From Alterirhizorhabdus sp964247265 (GTDB lineage: Bacteria; Pseudomonadota; Alphaproteobacteria; Sphingomonadales; Sphingomonadaceae): a stretch of 23,107 nucleotides of DNA. Position numbers and translations under genes: made by a program. Where the stretch lies: assembly GCA_964247265.1 (NCBI GenBank), contig CAXTTS010000025.1:1-23107 (forward strand). The letters are read 5' to 3'. Of this stretch, positions 15,035-23,036 are shown piece after piece (the stretch's first letter is position 1; every line of letters begins with the position of its first letter). Below the pieces are notes generated by a model, which was not told the DNA's origin, ran no database searches, and saw only the letters and a list, made by a program, of their open reading frames with translations.

Positions 15035-15856
15035 TCAGGGGGCGAGCACTTCCAGCGTGGTGGCGTAGCCGAGGCGACGCTCGGTCGCCTGCGGCACGCT
15101 GACCTTCTTGTCGCTGGTGGTGACGTTCAGCCAGTAGAAGCCGGCATTAGGCCAGCTGACCTTCACCTGCCCCTTCGCATCCGTCGTCAGGTCGATCTCG
15201 CCGAGGCCGTTGCGGTAGCGGACCCCGCCGGGGATGATGACGACCTTGAGATTGGCGGCAGGCTTGCCATCGAGCAGGAAACCGAAGGTGGCGGGTTCGC
15301 CCACCACCAGATCGTTGGGGTGGGTGACGGGAGCGAACTCCAGGCCCTGACCGGTGGGCTTGAGCACGCCGGCGCTGGGCGCGCCGTTGGTGACGAACGT
15401 CTCGTTGCGGTTGACCCCTTCGGACAGCTGCACCTCGGTGGCGCCGGGCGGGATCGCGCCTGCGAGCTTGTCGGCCGCAAGGCCTCGGGGCAGGCGCTTC
15501 TTCTCGCCGTTGAGCGTGTAGCCGCCCATGATGCCGCCCATGCTGGTGGCGATCCTGTAGGTGCCTTTCTGGGTGAGATGGACATCGAAGGTGCTGCGAT
15601 ATCGGCCGGTGGCGCCATTCTCGATCTTGGCCTCCGTGCCGTCGGGCGACCACGCCTTGATGCCTTCGAGGCGCAGCGGCTGATGTTCGAAATAGAACAG
15701 ATCGTTGGAGACGGCGGCGTCCACCGTGACCCACGCATCGTCGCCGGAGACGTTCGTCGCCGATGGCAGCAGCCACGCGCGATGGGCGCCCGCGGCGGTG
15801 GAGAGCAGGGCCGTGGCGGCAAGCGCGAGACCGGCGAAGCGGACGAAACGGATCAT
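15035..15856 (-). CDS. DUF4198 domain-containing exported protein, 273 aa
   Basis: A secreted protein of the DUF4198 family, whose members are annotated as periplasmic and sometimes linked to cobalt or nickel uptake; the function is unproven. The signal peptide is MIRFVRFAGLALAATALLST followed by AAGA. Cleavage after AGA would leave His25 at the mature N-terminus (H-R-A-W-L-L-P-S), a conserved feature of the family (AHxxWLLP). Later parts include YFEHQPLRL, a beta-rich middle (ATGRYRSTFDVHLTQKGTYR) and a C-terminal domain with DGKPAANLKVVIIPGG and WLNVTTSDKK, which looks like an immunoglobulin or carboxypeptidase-regulatory fold. GAAGGAG lies 9-10 bases before the ATG. The frame is open further upstream, but only within the DUF2271 gene; the signal peptide fixes this start. 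It is 14 bases from the DUF2271 stop. Confidence 0.86.
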   Translation of the reverse strand: MIRFVRFAGLALAATALLSTAAGAHRAWLLPSATNVSGDDAWVTVDAAVSNDLFYFEHQPLRLEGIKAWSPDGTEAKIENGATGRYRSTFDVHLTQKGTYRIATSMGGIMGGYTLNGEKKRLPRGLAADKLAGAIPPGATEVQLSEGVNRNETFVTNGAPSAGVLKPTGQGLEFAPVTHPNDLVVGEPATFGFLLDGKPAANLKVVIIPGGVRYRNGLGEIDLTTDAKGQVKVSWPNAGFYWLNVTTSDKKVSVPQATERRLGYATTLEVLAP

Positions 15857-15870
15857 GGCGGGGCGCTCCT

Positions 15871-16398
15871 TCAGGGCTTGATCGTGGCGGTGACGGTGCC
15901 GAGCTCGCTGGTGCCGGCGGCGGTGACGGTCTGCGGCGTCCTTGCGGGCCAGGCGAAGGGCAGGCGCAGCAGCTCCTTGCCGCCCACCTCGCGCGCGGCC
16001 TCCACCACCAGCGTATATTGGCCGGGGGGAAGCGTGCCGAGCGGGGCCTTGCCCGCGGTGAAGGCGATCTTCTGCGGGCCGGGCGCGCGGGTGGCGCCGG
16101 TGATGCCATCGGCCGGCAGCTTCAGCGTTCGGCCGCTCTTGCGCCACCATTGCCGCAGCTCCGTCAGCCATTTGCGACCGCCATCCTCGCGATTGTCGGC
16201 ATCGTACCACAAAGCGAGATTGCGGATCGGCTGGCCCGCCGCCTGCTCCAGATAGATGGCGACATAGGGCCGGTGATATTCGGCGACCTTGAGCTGCGGG
16301 ATGGTGACGGTGAGATCGATGCCGGCGGCAAAGGCCGGGTTGGCGGCGAGGCCGGTGAGCAAGGGTGCCGTGACGGCGAGGCCGTGGGATAGCTTCAT
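15871..16398 (-). CDS. DUF2271 domain-containing exported protein with flavinylation motif, 175 aa
   Basis: A small exported protein. The signal peptide is MKLSHGLAVTAPLLTGLAAN followed by PAFAA, with cleavage near residue 25. The mature part opens with the DUF2271 pattern (DLTVTIPQLKVAEYHRPYVA, then IYLEQ) and W-rich segments (KWLTELRQWWRKSGR). Residues 97-103 read DGITGAT, the D-x-x-T-G-A-T target motif of ApbE, with T103 as the expected FMN-carrying residue. This is supported by the apbE gene two genes downstream. It probably serves as a periplasmic flavoprotein electron carrier partnered with the PepSY membrane protein. GAAGGGGC precedes the ATG by 6 bases and overlaps the PepSY stop, 10 bases away, so the two genes are co-translated. 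Confidence 0.88.
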   Translation of the reverse strand: MKLSHGLAVTAPLLTGLAANPAFAAGIDLTVTIPQLKVAEYHRPYVAIYLEQAAGQPIRNLALWYDADNREDGGRKWLTELRQWWRKSGRTLKLPADGITGATRAPGPQKIAFTAGKAPLGTLPPGQYTLVVEAAREVGGKELLRLPFAWPARTPQTVTAAGTSELGTVTATIKP

Positions 16399-16408
16399 GA
16401 TTGCCCCT

Positions 16409-17053
16409 TCAATGGATGAAATAGACGGCGAGGATGGCGGGTGTCAGCAGCCCGAAGCCGACGATCGGCCATGTCGCGCGGCGCTTGGCCGAGTGGAGCT
16501 GGAGCAGGAACAGGCCGGTGATCGCGAAGATCAGGCAGGCGACGGCGAATATGTCGATGAACCATTTCCACACCGGGCCGGCATTGCGGCCCTTGTGGAG
16601 ATCGTTAAGCCAGGAAATCCAGCCGCGATCGGTATTCTCCGTCTCGACCGCGCCGGTGGTGCGATCGAGCGTGACCCAGCCATCGCCGCCGGGGCGGGGC
16701 AGCGCGAGGTATATCTCGTCCGCCGACCATTCGGCGATGCCGATGGCGTGGAGCGAGAGCGAGCGGTTTAGATAGGCGGCGACGGCGGGCGGCAGCGGCT
16801 TCTTGGCGTCCGGTGCGTCATCCGCGCGGATCGCGGCACGCAGCGCGGCGGGCAGCATCTCCTTGCGCGACGTGACGGTAGGGGCGCCGTCTATGTCGCC
16901 GGCGTGGTTCAGCGTGATGCCGGTGATCGTGAACAGCAGCAGCCCGACCAAGCACAAAGCCGAACTCATCCAGTGCCATTGGTGGAGCTGTTTCAGCCAG
17001 AAGGTGCGGCGATGGCGATCGGGCCGTGCGGGAGGGCGTGTCGTACTGGCCAT
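16409..17053 (-). CDS. PepSY-associated membrane protein (PepSY_TM_like), 214 aa
   Basis: An inner-membrane protein with three predicted helices: about 30-50 (SSALCLVGLLLFTITGITL), 163-185 (KWFIDIFAVACLIFAITGLF) and 192-212. A periplasmic PepSY-like region lies between the first two (YLNRSLSLHAIGIAEWSADE, WVTLDRTTGAVE). Candidate heme ligands are H24 and H27 in QLHQWHW, H50 in TLNH, H153 in DLHKGRNAG and H187. PepSY membrane reductases such as FoxB carry hemes and are linked to reduction of ferric siderophores; this shorter type usually travels with DUF2271, DUF4198 and ApbE. It is the first gene of the operon, 41 bases after a Fur-box-like site. No strong ribosome site is seen before the ATG at 17053. 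Confidence 0.86.
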   Translation of the reverse strand: MASTTRPPARPDRHRRTFWLKQLHQWHWMSSALCLVGLLLFTITGITLNHAGDIDGAPTVTSRKEMLPAALRAAIRADDAPDAKKPLPPAVAAYLNRSLSLHAIGIAEWSADEIYLALPRPGGDGWVTLDRTTGAVETENTDRGWISWLNDLHKGRNAGPVWKWFIDIFAVACLIFAITGLFLLQLHSAKRRATWPIVGFGLLTPAILAVYFIH

Positions 17054-17094
17054 GCGCTGCGGTTCACGTCCCCCGGGAAGGGGTGGCGCATAAC

Positions 17095-17114
17095 GCGATC
17101 GATAATCACTCGCA
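17095..17114 (-). promoter_or_regulatory. Fur-box-like operator of the PepSY-DUF2271-DUF4198-apbE operon
   Basis: On the minus strand the sequence is TGCGAGTGATTATCGATCGC. Its core GTGATTATCGAT is close to the classic GATTATC half-site arrangement, and it agrees with the operator of the receptor gene at 14 of 20 positions. It lies 41 bases before the PepSY ATG, in the 78-base gap after the glutamate dehydrogenase stop, which is the only place for the operon promoter. Confidence 0.7.
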
Positions 17115-17121
17115 AGTGGAA

Positions 17122-17147
17122 GCTGCCCGCCCTACCGGGCGAGCAGC
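17122..17147 (-). terminator. Hairpin spanning the glutamate dehydrogenase stop codon
   Basis: Two 5-bp stems (GCTGC/GCAGC and CGCCC/GGGCG) separated by one mismatch enclose a 4-base loop, and the TAG stop is read within loop and stem. The transcript continues TTCCACTT, a poor T-run. It could attenuate read-through of glutamate dehydrogenase transcripts into the iron-regulated operon, whose operator begins 7 bases further on. Confidence 0.4.
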
Positions 17148-20100
17148 ACGCGGGCCTGTCCGGCGATCTGGGCGAGCATCGCCGCCGTCGTGATCGGCGC
17201 GGTGCGGGCGCGATCGACGACCGCGCGGAACTGCGCGATGCGCGGCTGGTGCGTGCCGAGCCACGCCTCGACCGCGCCGAGCGGATCCTTGCCGCCCGCG
17301 CGCACCATGAAATCGAGGCGCAATTGCTCGAAATCGCGGGCGAGGCCGGCGGTGAGCAGCCGCTCCCACGGATCGGACGAGACGAAGCGGACCGCCACCG
17401 CCTTCGCCCAATCGAGCCCCAGCGCCTCGCCCAGCCGGACATAGGCGTGGGTGGCGGTGACTTCGTCGACGCCGAGTTCGCGGGCGAGGGCGGCGGTGCC
17501 GACCGCGCCGTCCAGCTCGTTGAGGCGGACGATGCGGCGGACCAGTTCGTCCGGCGCGCCGGTGGCGGCAAGGCTGGTGCGCAGCGTATCGGCCTGGACG
17601 AGCGCCTCCTGCCGGAGCAACCCTTCGGCGGCGGCATCGAGGCGGCGGACGCCATCGCCGAGCCGGTTCGCGATCTCGCCCGCGTTCATCTCCGCCGTGG
17701 AGGCGCGGATCAGATCGGCCATGTGCAGGCGTACGCTGGTGGCGGTGGCTTCCATCAGCGAGAGGCGGGCATCTTCGGCGACATCGGCCTGCTCGATCCG
17801 CTGCCAGATATCCTCCAGACCGAAGATCGCATCGGCGGCGAAGTAGGTGGCGGCGATCTGGGCCAGCGAGGTGCCCTCCTCCTCCGCCAGTTCGAACGGG
17901 ATCACCACGCCGAGCCGGTTGACGACGCGGTTGGCCATCTTGGTGGCGATGATCTCGCCGCGCAGGCGATGGCGATCGATCGCCGCGCCGAACCGCGCCT
18001 GCATCGCCTGCGGGAAAGCAGCGTGGAGCAGCGGCGAAAGCGTGCGATCGGTGGCGAGATCGGTGCGTTCTATGGCGGCCTGAAGCGCGAGCTTGGCGTA
18101 GGAGAGCAGGATGGCGAGCTCGGGGCGGGTGAGGCCGCGATTCTCCTGCGCGCGGCGCAGCAATTCGTCCGAACTCTCCAGCCCCTCCACCGCGCGATCG
18201 ACGCGGCCGGCGCCCTCCAGCATCTCGATCACGCGGACCTGCGCCGGCAGAGCGGCGGCGCCGCCATGTTCGGCGAGCGACAGGCCGAGCGTCTGGAGGC
18301 GATTATCCTCCAGCACGATCGCGGCGACATCGTCGGTCATCGAGGCCAGGAAGCTGTTGCGATCGTCGAAGGTCAGGCGGCCTTCCCGCATCTCCCGGTT
18401 GAGCGGGATCTTGATGTTGACCTCATTATCCGAACAATCGACGCCGGCCGAATTGTCGATGAAGTCGGTGTTGATGCGGCCACCCCGCTCGGCGAACGCG
18501 ATGCGCCCGGCCTGGGTGACGCCGAGGTTCGCGCCCTCGCCGATCGCGCGGGCGCGGACATCCTCGCCGTTGACGCGGTTGGCGTCGTTGGCCGGATCGC
18601 CGACATCGGCGTTGCTCTCCGTGCGGGCCTTCACATAGGTGCCGATGCCGCCGAACCACAGCAGATCGACCGGCGCCTTGAGGATCGCGGCGATGATCGC
18701 GGAGGGGTCGTAGGTGCCGGGCGCGATGCCGAACACGGCGGCCGCCTCCGCCGACAGCGGGATCGCCTTCTGCGTGCGCGGGATCACGCCGCCGCCGGCG
18801 GAGATCAGCCCGGCATCGTAATCCGCCCAGGACGAGCGGGGGAGGGCGAACAGCCGCGCACGCTCCGCCCAGCTGGCCGCCGCATCGGGCACGGGATCGA
18901 GGAAGATGTGGCGGTGATCGAAGGCCGCGACGAGGCGCAACGTCTTCGACAGCAGCATGCCGTTGCCGAACACGTCGCCCGACATGTCGCCGCAGCCGAC
19001 GACGGTGACGGGATCGGCCTGCACATCGACGCCGAGTTCGAGAAAATGGCGCTGCACCGACACCCACGCGCCCTTGGCGGTGATGCCCATCGCCTTGTGA
19101 TCGTAGCCGACCGATCCGCCGCTGGCGAACGCATCGCCGAGCCAGAAGCCGCGATCGAGCGCGATGGCATTGGCGACATCGGAGAAAGCGGCGGTCCCCT
19201 TGTCGGCGGCGACGACGAAATAGGGATCGTCGCCGTCGCGGATGACGATGCCGCCGGGATGCACCACCGCATCCTCGACGATATTGTCGGTGACGAACAG
19301 CAATGAGCGGATGAAGATGCGGTAGCTTTCGGTGCCCTCGGCCAGCCAGGCGTCGCGGTTCGAGGCGGGCGGCAGCGCCTTGGGATAGAAGCCGCCCTTC
19401 GCGCCGGTGGGCACGATGACAGCGTTCTTCACCACCTGCGCCTTCATCAGGCCGAGGATCTCGGTGCGGAAATCGTCGCGCCGGTCGGACCAGCGCAGGC
19501 CGCCGCGGGCGATCGGCCCGCCGCGCAGGTGGATGCCCTCGACACGCGGCGAATAGACCCAGATTTCACGCCACGGCAGCGGCGCGGGGAGGCCGGGGAT
19601 CAGCGCGCTGTCCAGCTTGAACGCGAGCGCCTCGTTGGCGGCGGGGGTGAAGGCGTTGGTGCGCAGCGTGGCGGAGACGACGGCCCGGATGCGGCGCAGC
19701 ACGCGATCGTCGTCGATCGCGGCGACATCGGCGAGGGCTGCGTCGATCGCCTCGCCGGCGGCAGTGGCGGCGGCCTCGTCGCCTTGCCGATCGGGATCGT
19801 GCAGCGCGCCGAACAGATCGACGATGTGCCGCGCGACCACCGGCGCCCGGCGAAGCGCCCCCGCGACGGTATCGAGACCGTAAGCGAGGCCGGTCTGGCG
19901 CAGATAGCGGAACCAGGCGCGGAACAGCACGACCGACACCGGATCGAGCCCGCCGGCGATGACGAGCTGGTTGAACGCGTCATTCTCCGCCCGGCCTTCC
20001 AGCACGGCGGCAATCGCGCCCTCGGCGATGTCGGCGCGGGCCATCAGCGCGGCGGGATCGATCGTCACGTCCAGCTCCAGCAGCAGGTCGTGGACGTAGC

Positions 20101-21836
20101 CGAGCCGCCCGCCGTCGAGCGCGGTGGGATTTTCCTCCAGCACGCGGAAGCCGAAATTCTCCAGCACCGGCACGGCATCGGACAAGGGGATGAAGCCGCC
20201 GAGCCGGTAGGTCTTCAGGCGCAGTTCGCGCGGGGCATCGCTTTCCAGCCGGTAGAGGCGGGCGCCGCGCTGTTCCGGCCNNNNNNNNNNCCGCGAGCGC
20301 GCGCAGGCGCACCATGTCGCGGCCCGCCTCGTCCGGCGAGTAGCGGCTGCGATAGGCCGGCGGAAAGGCGCCGCCATAGCTGAGCACCAGCCGCGCGGCG
20401 GCACCGGCGCCGACCTGTGCGATCAGCGCCTCCTCCACCGCGGGCGCCCAGCCGCGCACCATCGCCTCCACCTGGGCGTCGAGCGCGGCCGCATCGGGCA
20501 GCGTGGCGCCGGGCGGCAGATCGAGGATGTAGCGGATGAGCGCGAGGCCGCCTTCGCCCAGCTCGATCGCGAAGCTGGAGATGGTGCCCCCGGCGGCACG
20601 CTCGATCAGTTCGCCGATCGCGGCGCGGCGGCTGGTGGTCAGCTCGTCGCGCGGCAGCCAGACGAAGGCGAACAGATGGCGCGCGAGCGGCCCGGCGATC
20701 AGCATCAGCTTGGGGCGTGGGCGATCGGCCAGCGACATGGCGGTGAGCGCGAGCGGCTCCAGCATGGCCGGCTTCAGCCCGATCAGCAGATCGTGCGGCA
20801 GCGCCGACAGGGCATGGCGCAGCGCCTTGCCGGCATGGCCCGATGGATCGAAGCCGAACTTCTCCTCGATCGCGCGCAGCCGGGCGCGCAGCACCGGCAC
20901 CCGTTCCGACGGGGTGGCCAACGCCGCGCTGGTCCACAGGCCGGCGTGGACCGAGACGCCGGTGACCGCGCCGCCTTGCCGCCACGGCAGCACGATCAGA
21001 TCAATCGGCGCGCGGCGATGCACGGTGGCGACGCAATCCGCCTTGAGGATCAGCGGCGCATCGCCGCCCTGGGCGAAATGATCGATCGCGGCATCGCGTG
21101 CAGCGGCATCCCAGATCGGCGTGCGATCGCCGGCGAGGATGCCGAGCGCGTCCGTCCGTTCGCCCTCGCGGGTTTCGACGCGGTGGCCGAGCAGGGTGAA
21201 GTGGCGGTCGACGAACCAGCGCAGCAAGGCGGCGCCCTCGCCATCGGGCAGCGCATCGGCATCCTCGCGGAGCGCCATCTGGAGGCGCGGCCAGTCTTTC
21301 ACCGCCGCGCGGACATCGCCGAGCACGTCGGCCAGATCCTCGGCGAGCGCGCGGCGGGCGCGGGCGTCGGCACGCTCCATCTCGATATAGATCATCGACT
21401 CGCGGCGTTCCCCGCTTTCATCGGCAGGCAGGATCGCGGCGAGCGTGCCGTCGCCCTCGCGCCGCACGGTGACGACCGGGTGGAGCAGGCGGTGAATGTC
21501 GAGGCCGTGCGCGCCGATCGCGGCGGCGACGGAATCGACGAGAAACGGCATGTCGTCGTTGATGACGGCCAGGCGCATCCGGCGGCGGGCATCGTCGCCC
21601 GCGATGGACTCGATCCGCAGCGTCGGCTCGCCGGGCACGCGCAGCGCGGCGACATCGGCGACGAAGGCGGCTGCCTCCGCCCGGGCCTCGTCGCCGAAGC
21701 GATCGGTTTCACCCGGCAGCGCGCCGGCGAGCAAAGCGGCGGCGATCGCCCGGACCAGCGGGCCGGCGGCGGTGCCCTGCGCCGGATCGGCCGGGGCGCC
21801 GGCGACGGGGGCGCCGGCAGGATCGGTCTTCGTCAT
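17132..21836 (-). CDS. gdhB: NAD-specific glutamate dehydrogenase, large (180 kDa) type, interrupted by an assembly gap
   Basis: This enzyme converts glutamate to 2-oxoglutarate and ammonia with NAD, linking amino-acid catabolism to the citric acid cycle. Before the gap, 515 codons encode regulatory ACT-like N-terminal domains (RRMRLAVINDDMPFLVDSV; MIYIEMERADARARR; WFVDRHFTLLGHRVE). After it, 1,048 residues hold the catalytic part: HLRGGPIARGGLRWSDRRDD, GAKGGFYPK with the catalytic lysine (about 19380-19405), DKGTAAFSDVAN, VGCGDMSGDVFGNGMLLSKT, GGIGTYVKARTES and GEGANLGVTQAGRIAFAERG. The known bases (4,695) are exactly 1,565 codons, so the true gap is zero or a multiple of three, and the gene is most likely intact at the usual family length. 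As written, 10 Ns shift the frame. The ATG at 21836 is chosen because the family sequence starts soon after; the frame extends to 21935 without similarity. Gene symbol as used for this class; naming varies. Confidence 0.93.
20281..20290. other. Assembly gap (10 N)
   Basis: Ten unresolved bases inside the glutamate dehydrogenase gene, flanked by very GC-rich sequence. Frame arithmetic on both sides (2 spare bases on the left, 1 on the right) says the true length should be a multiple of three, including zero, so 10 is a placeholder. Confidence 0.97.
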
Positions 21837-21901
21837 GGCTTCGTTCCGCTCCGCAAACTGGTGGGCGCGGTCTCGATCGGCCGCCGCCTCGATGGGGCGG
21901 C

Positions 21902-21930
21902 TATATGCGCCGCGTGCATGACACGGGCAA
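21902..21930 (-). promoter_or_regulatory. Candidate promoter of the glutamate dehydrogenase gene
   Basis: On the minus strand TTGCCC and CATATA are spaced by 17 bases, giving a leader of about 60 bases before the ATG at 21836. It lies in the 144-base gap after the PAS-domain gene (21837-21980), in which I see no other feature apart from a weak GGCAGG/CCTGCC inverted repeat near the PAS gene stop. Confidence 0.4.
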
Positions 21931-21980
21931 GGCATGACCGCCGCCGGGGCAGGGGCGGAAGCGGAGCCTGCCGCGCGGAC

Positions 21981-22895
21981 TTAGCCGGCCGCGTGGCGGA
22001 TCGCGGTGTCGAGCAGCAGCGGATCATGCACCGGCGCCAGCACGCCGAAACTGCCGTCGGCCAGTCGCCGCGCGACGAGCAGGACGAACTCGTCCGCGCC
22101 GATGCCGACCGGATCGAGCGTGGCGATCGGGCGCCTGTGACGCAGATAGGCGCGCGCATCGTCCAGCGGCGGCAAAGCGAGGTCGATGGCATCGCCGAGC
22201 GTGAAGTCGCCATCCCCGGTGAGGTAGCCCGCATGATCCGGCTGCGGCGCGAACGGTGCGGCGTTGGGGCCATCCGCCCAGACCGGGCTGGCGATCGCGG
22301 CGGGGGCGGGCACCGGCTGGCGCAGCGCCTGCGCCACCTCCGCGCCGAGCGCCAGCGCCTCCGCCTCGGCCGGCGCCTCCTTCCAGTTGATGACGCCGTA
22401 GATGGCGTCGATCGCCACCTGATCGGAGGAGAAGGGCATCAATATGCCGCGATACATCATGTTGCGGCCGCGCTGGTTGACGAACTCCGCCTCGAAGCCG
22501 ATCGGCGCGCGGTTGGCGATGATCTCGTCGATATGATCGGTGAGCCGGGAGAGGAGCGATCCCCGCGGCACATCCGACACGCGCCCGATCGGGCGATCGT
22601 GGCCGCCCTCGTCGCGCAGCGCCTGGCCGACGAACGGGATCGCCGGATCCTCCGAACCGTCCGCGAAATCGAGCACCACGCCGTGCGGGCCGAAATCGGG
22701 CACGGTTTCGGGGCGGAGATCGGCGATGGCCGGATAGGCCCGCCCATCCAGCAGCGACACCCAGTGATTATAGGCGCGGACATGCATGCGCCGCTCGTCC
22801 GACCCGATCGAGGGTGGTGCCTCCATCGCCGGCTCGTCCGCGGCCGGATAGTCGCGATCGACATCGTCGCTGTCGATCGAACGCAATGTATCCAT
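21981..22895 (-). CDS. PAS domain-containing protein (PAS_5 type), 304 aa
   Basis: The N-terminal half, after an acidic leader, contains the PAS_5 pattern common in alphaproteobacteria: SDERRMHVRAYNHWVSLLDG, YPAIADLRPETVPDFGPHGV, then AIPFVGQALRDEGG, SLLSRLTDHIDEI and MMYRGILMPFSSD near the domain end. The C-terminal third (DDARAYLRHRRPIATLDPVG onward) is a second, poorly known region. PAS domains sense small molecules, redox state or light, but no output domain such as a kinase or cyclase is attached, so the signalling role is open. No signal peptide or membrane helix is present. The ATG at 22895 follows GGGGCGAG; a GTG at 22931 with AAGGGTGAGG before it is an alternative that adds 12 residues. 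Confidence 0.78.
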   Translation of the reverse strand: MDTLRSIDSDDVDRDYPAADEPAMEAPPSIGSDERRMHVRAYNHWVSLLDGRAYPAIADLRPETVPDFGPHGVVLDFADGSEDPAIPFVGQALRDEGGHDRPIGRVSDVPRGSLLSRLTDHIDEIIANRAPIGFEAEFVNQRGRNMMYRGILMPFSSDQVAIDAIYGVINWKEAPAEAEALALGAEVAQALRQPVPAPAAIASPVWADGPNAAPFAPQPDHAGYLTGDGDFTLGDAIDLALPPLDDARAYLRHRRPIATLDPVGIGADEFVLLVARRLADGSFGVLAPVHDPLLLDTAIRHAAG

Positions 22896-22996
22896 GATCT
22901 CGCCCCAATTGCCCCGGCTGATCGGAGCCACGCCTCACCCTTGCGCGCGACATGGTTTCCGTTCGGTAAACAGCCGCGGCAGGCCGCCGCCGGCGC

Positions 22997-23025
22997 TTGT
23001 GCTGGCGCGGCGCCGCTGATATGGC
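22997..23025 (+). promoter_or_regulatory. Candidate promoter of the tRNA-Thr gene
   Basis: TTGTGC and TATGGC are spaced by 17 bases and end 11 bases before the first base of the tRNA. The match to consensus is modest. The remaining spacer (22932-22996) shows nothing else. Confidence 0.32.
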
Positions 23026-23036
23026 GCGCGAACCAA

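Noticed and set aside
16904..19306. An 800-codon open frame on the plus strand, antisense to glutamate dehydrogenase
   Set aside because: Its composition (Gly/Ala/Arg/Asp repeats) is what the reverse of a GC-rich gene gives; no family motif, and the opposite strand is a clear enzyme.
17132..21836. Glutamate dehydrogenase as a pseudogene or two separate genes
   Set aside because: The only break is the placeholder N run; known bases are a multiple of three and both parts are full-quality family sequence.
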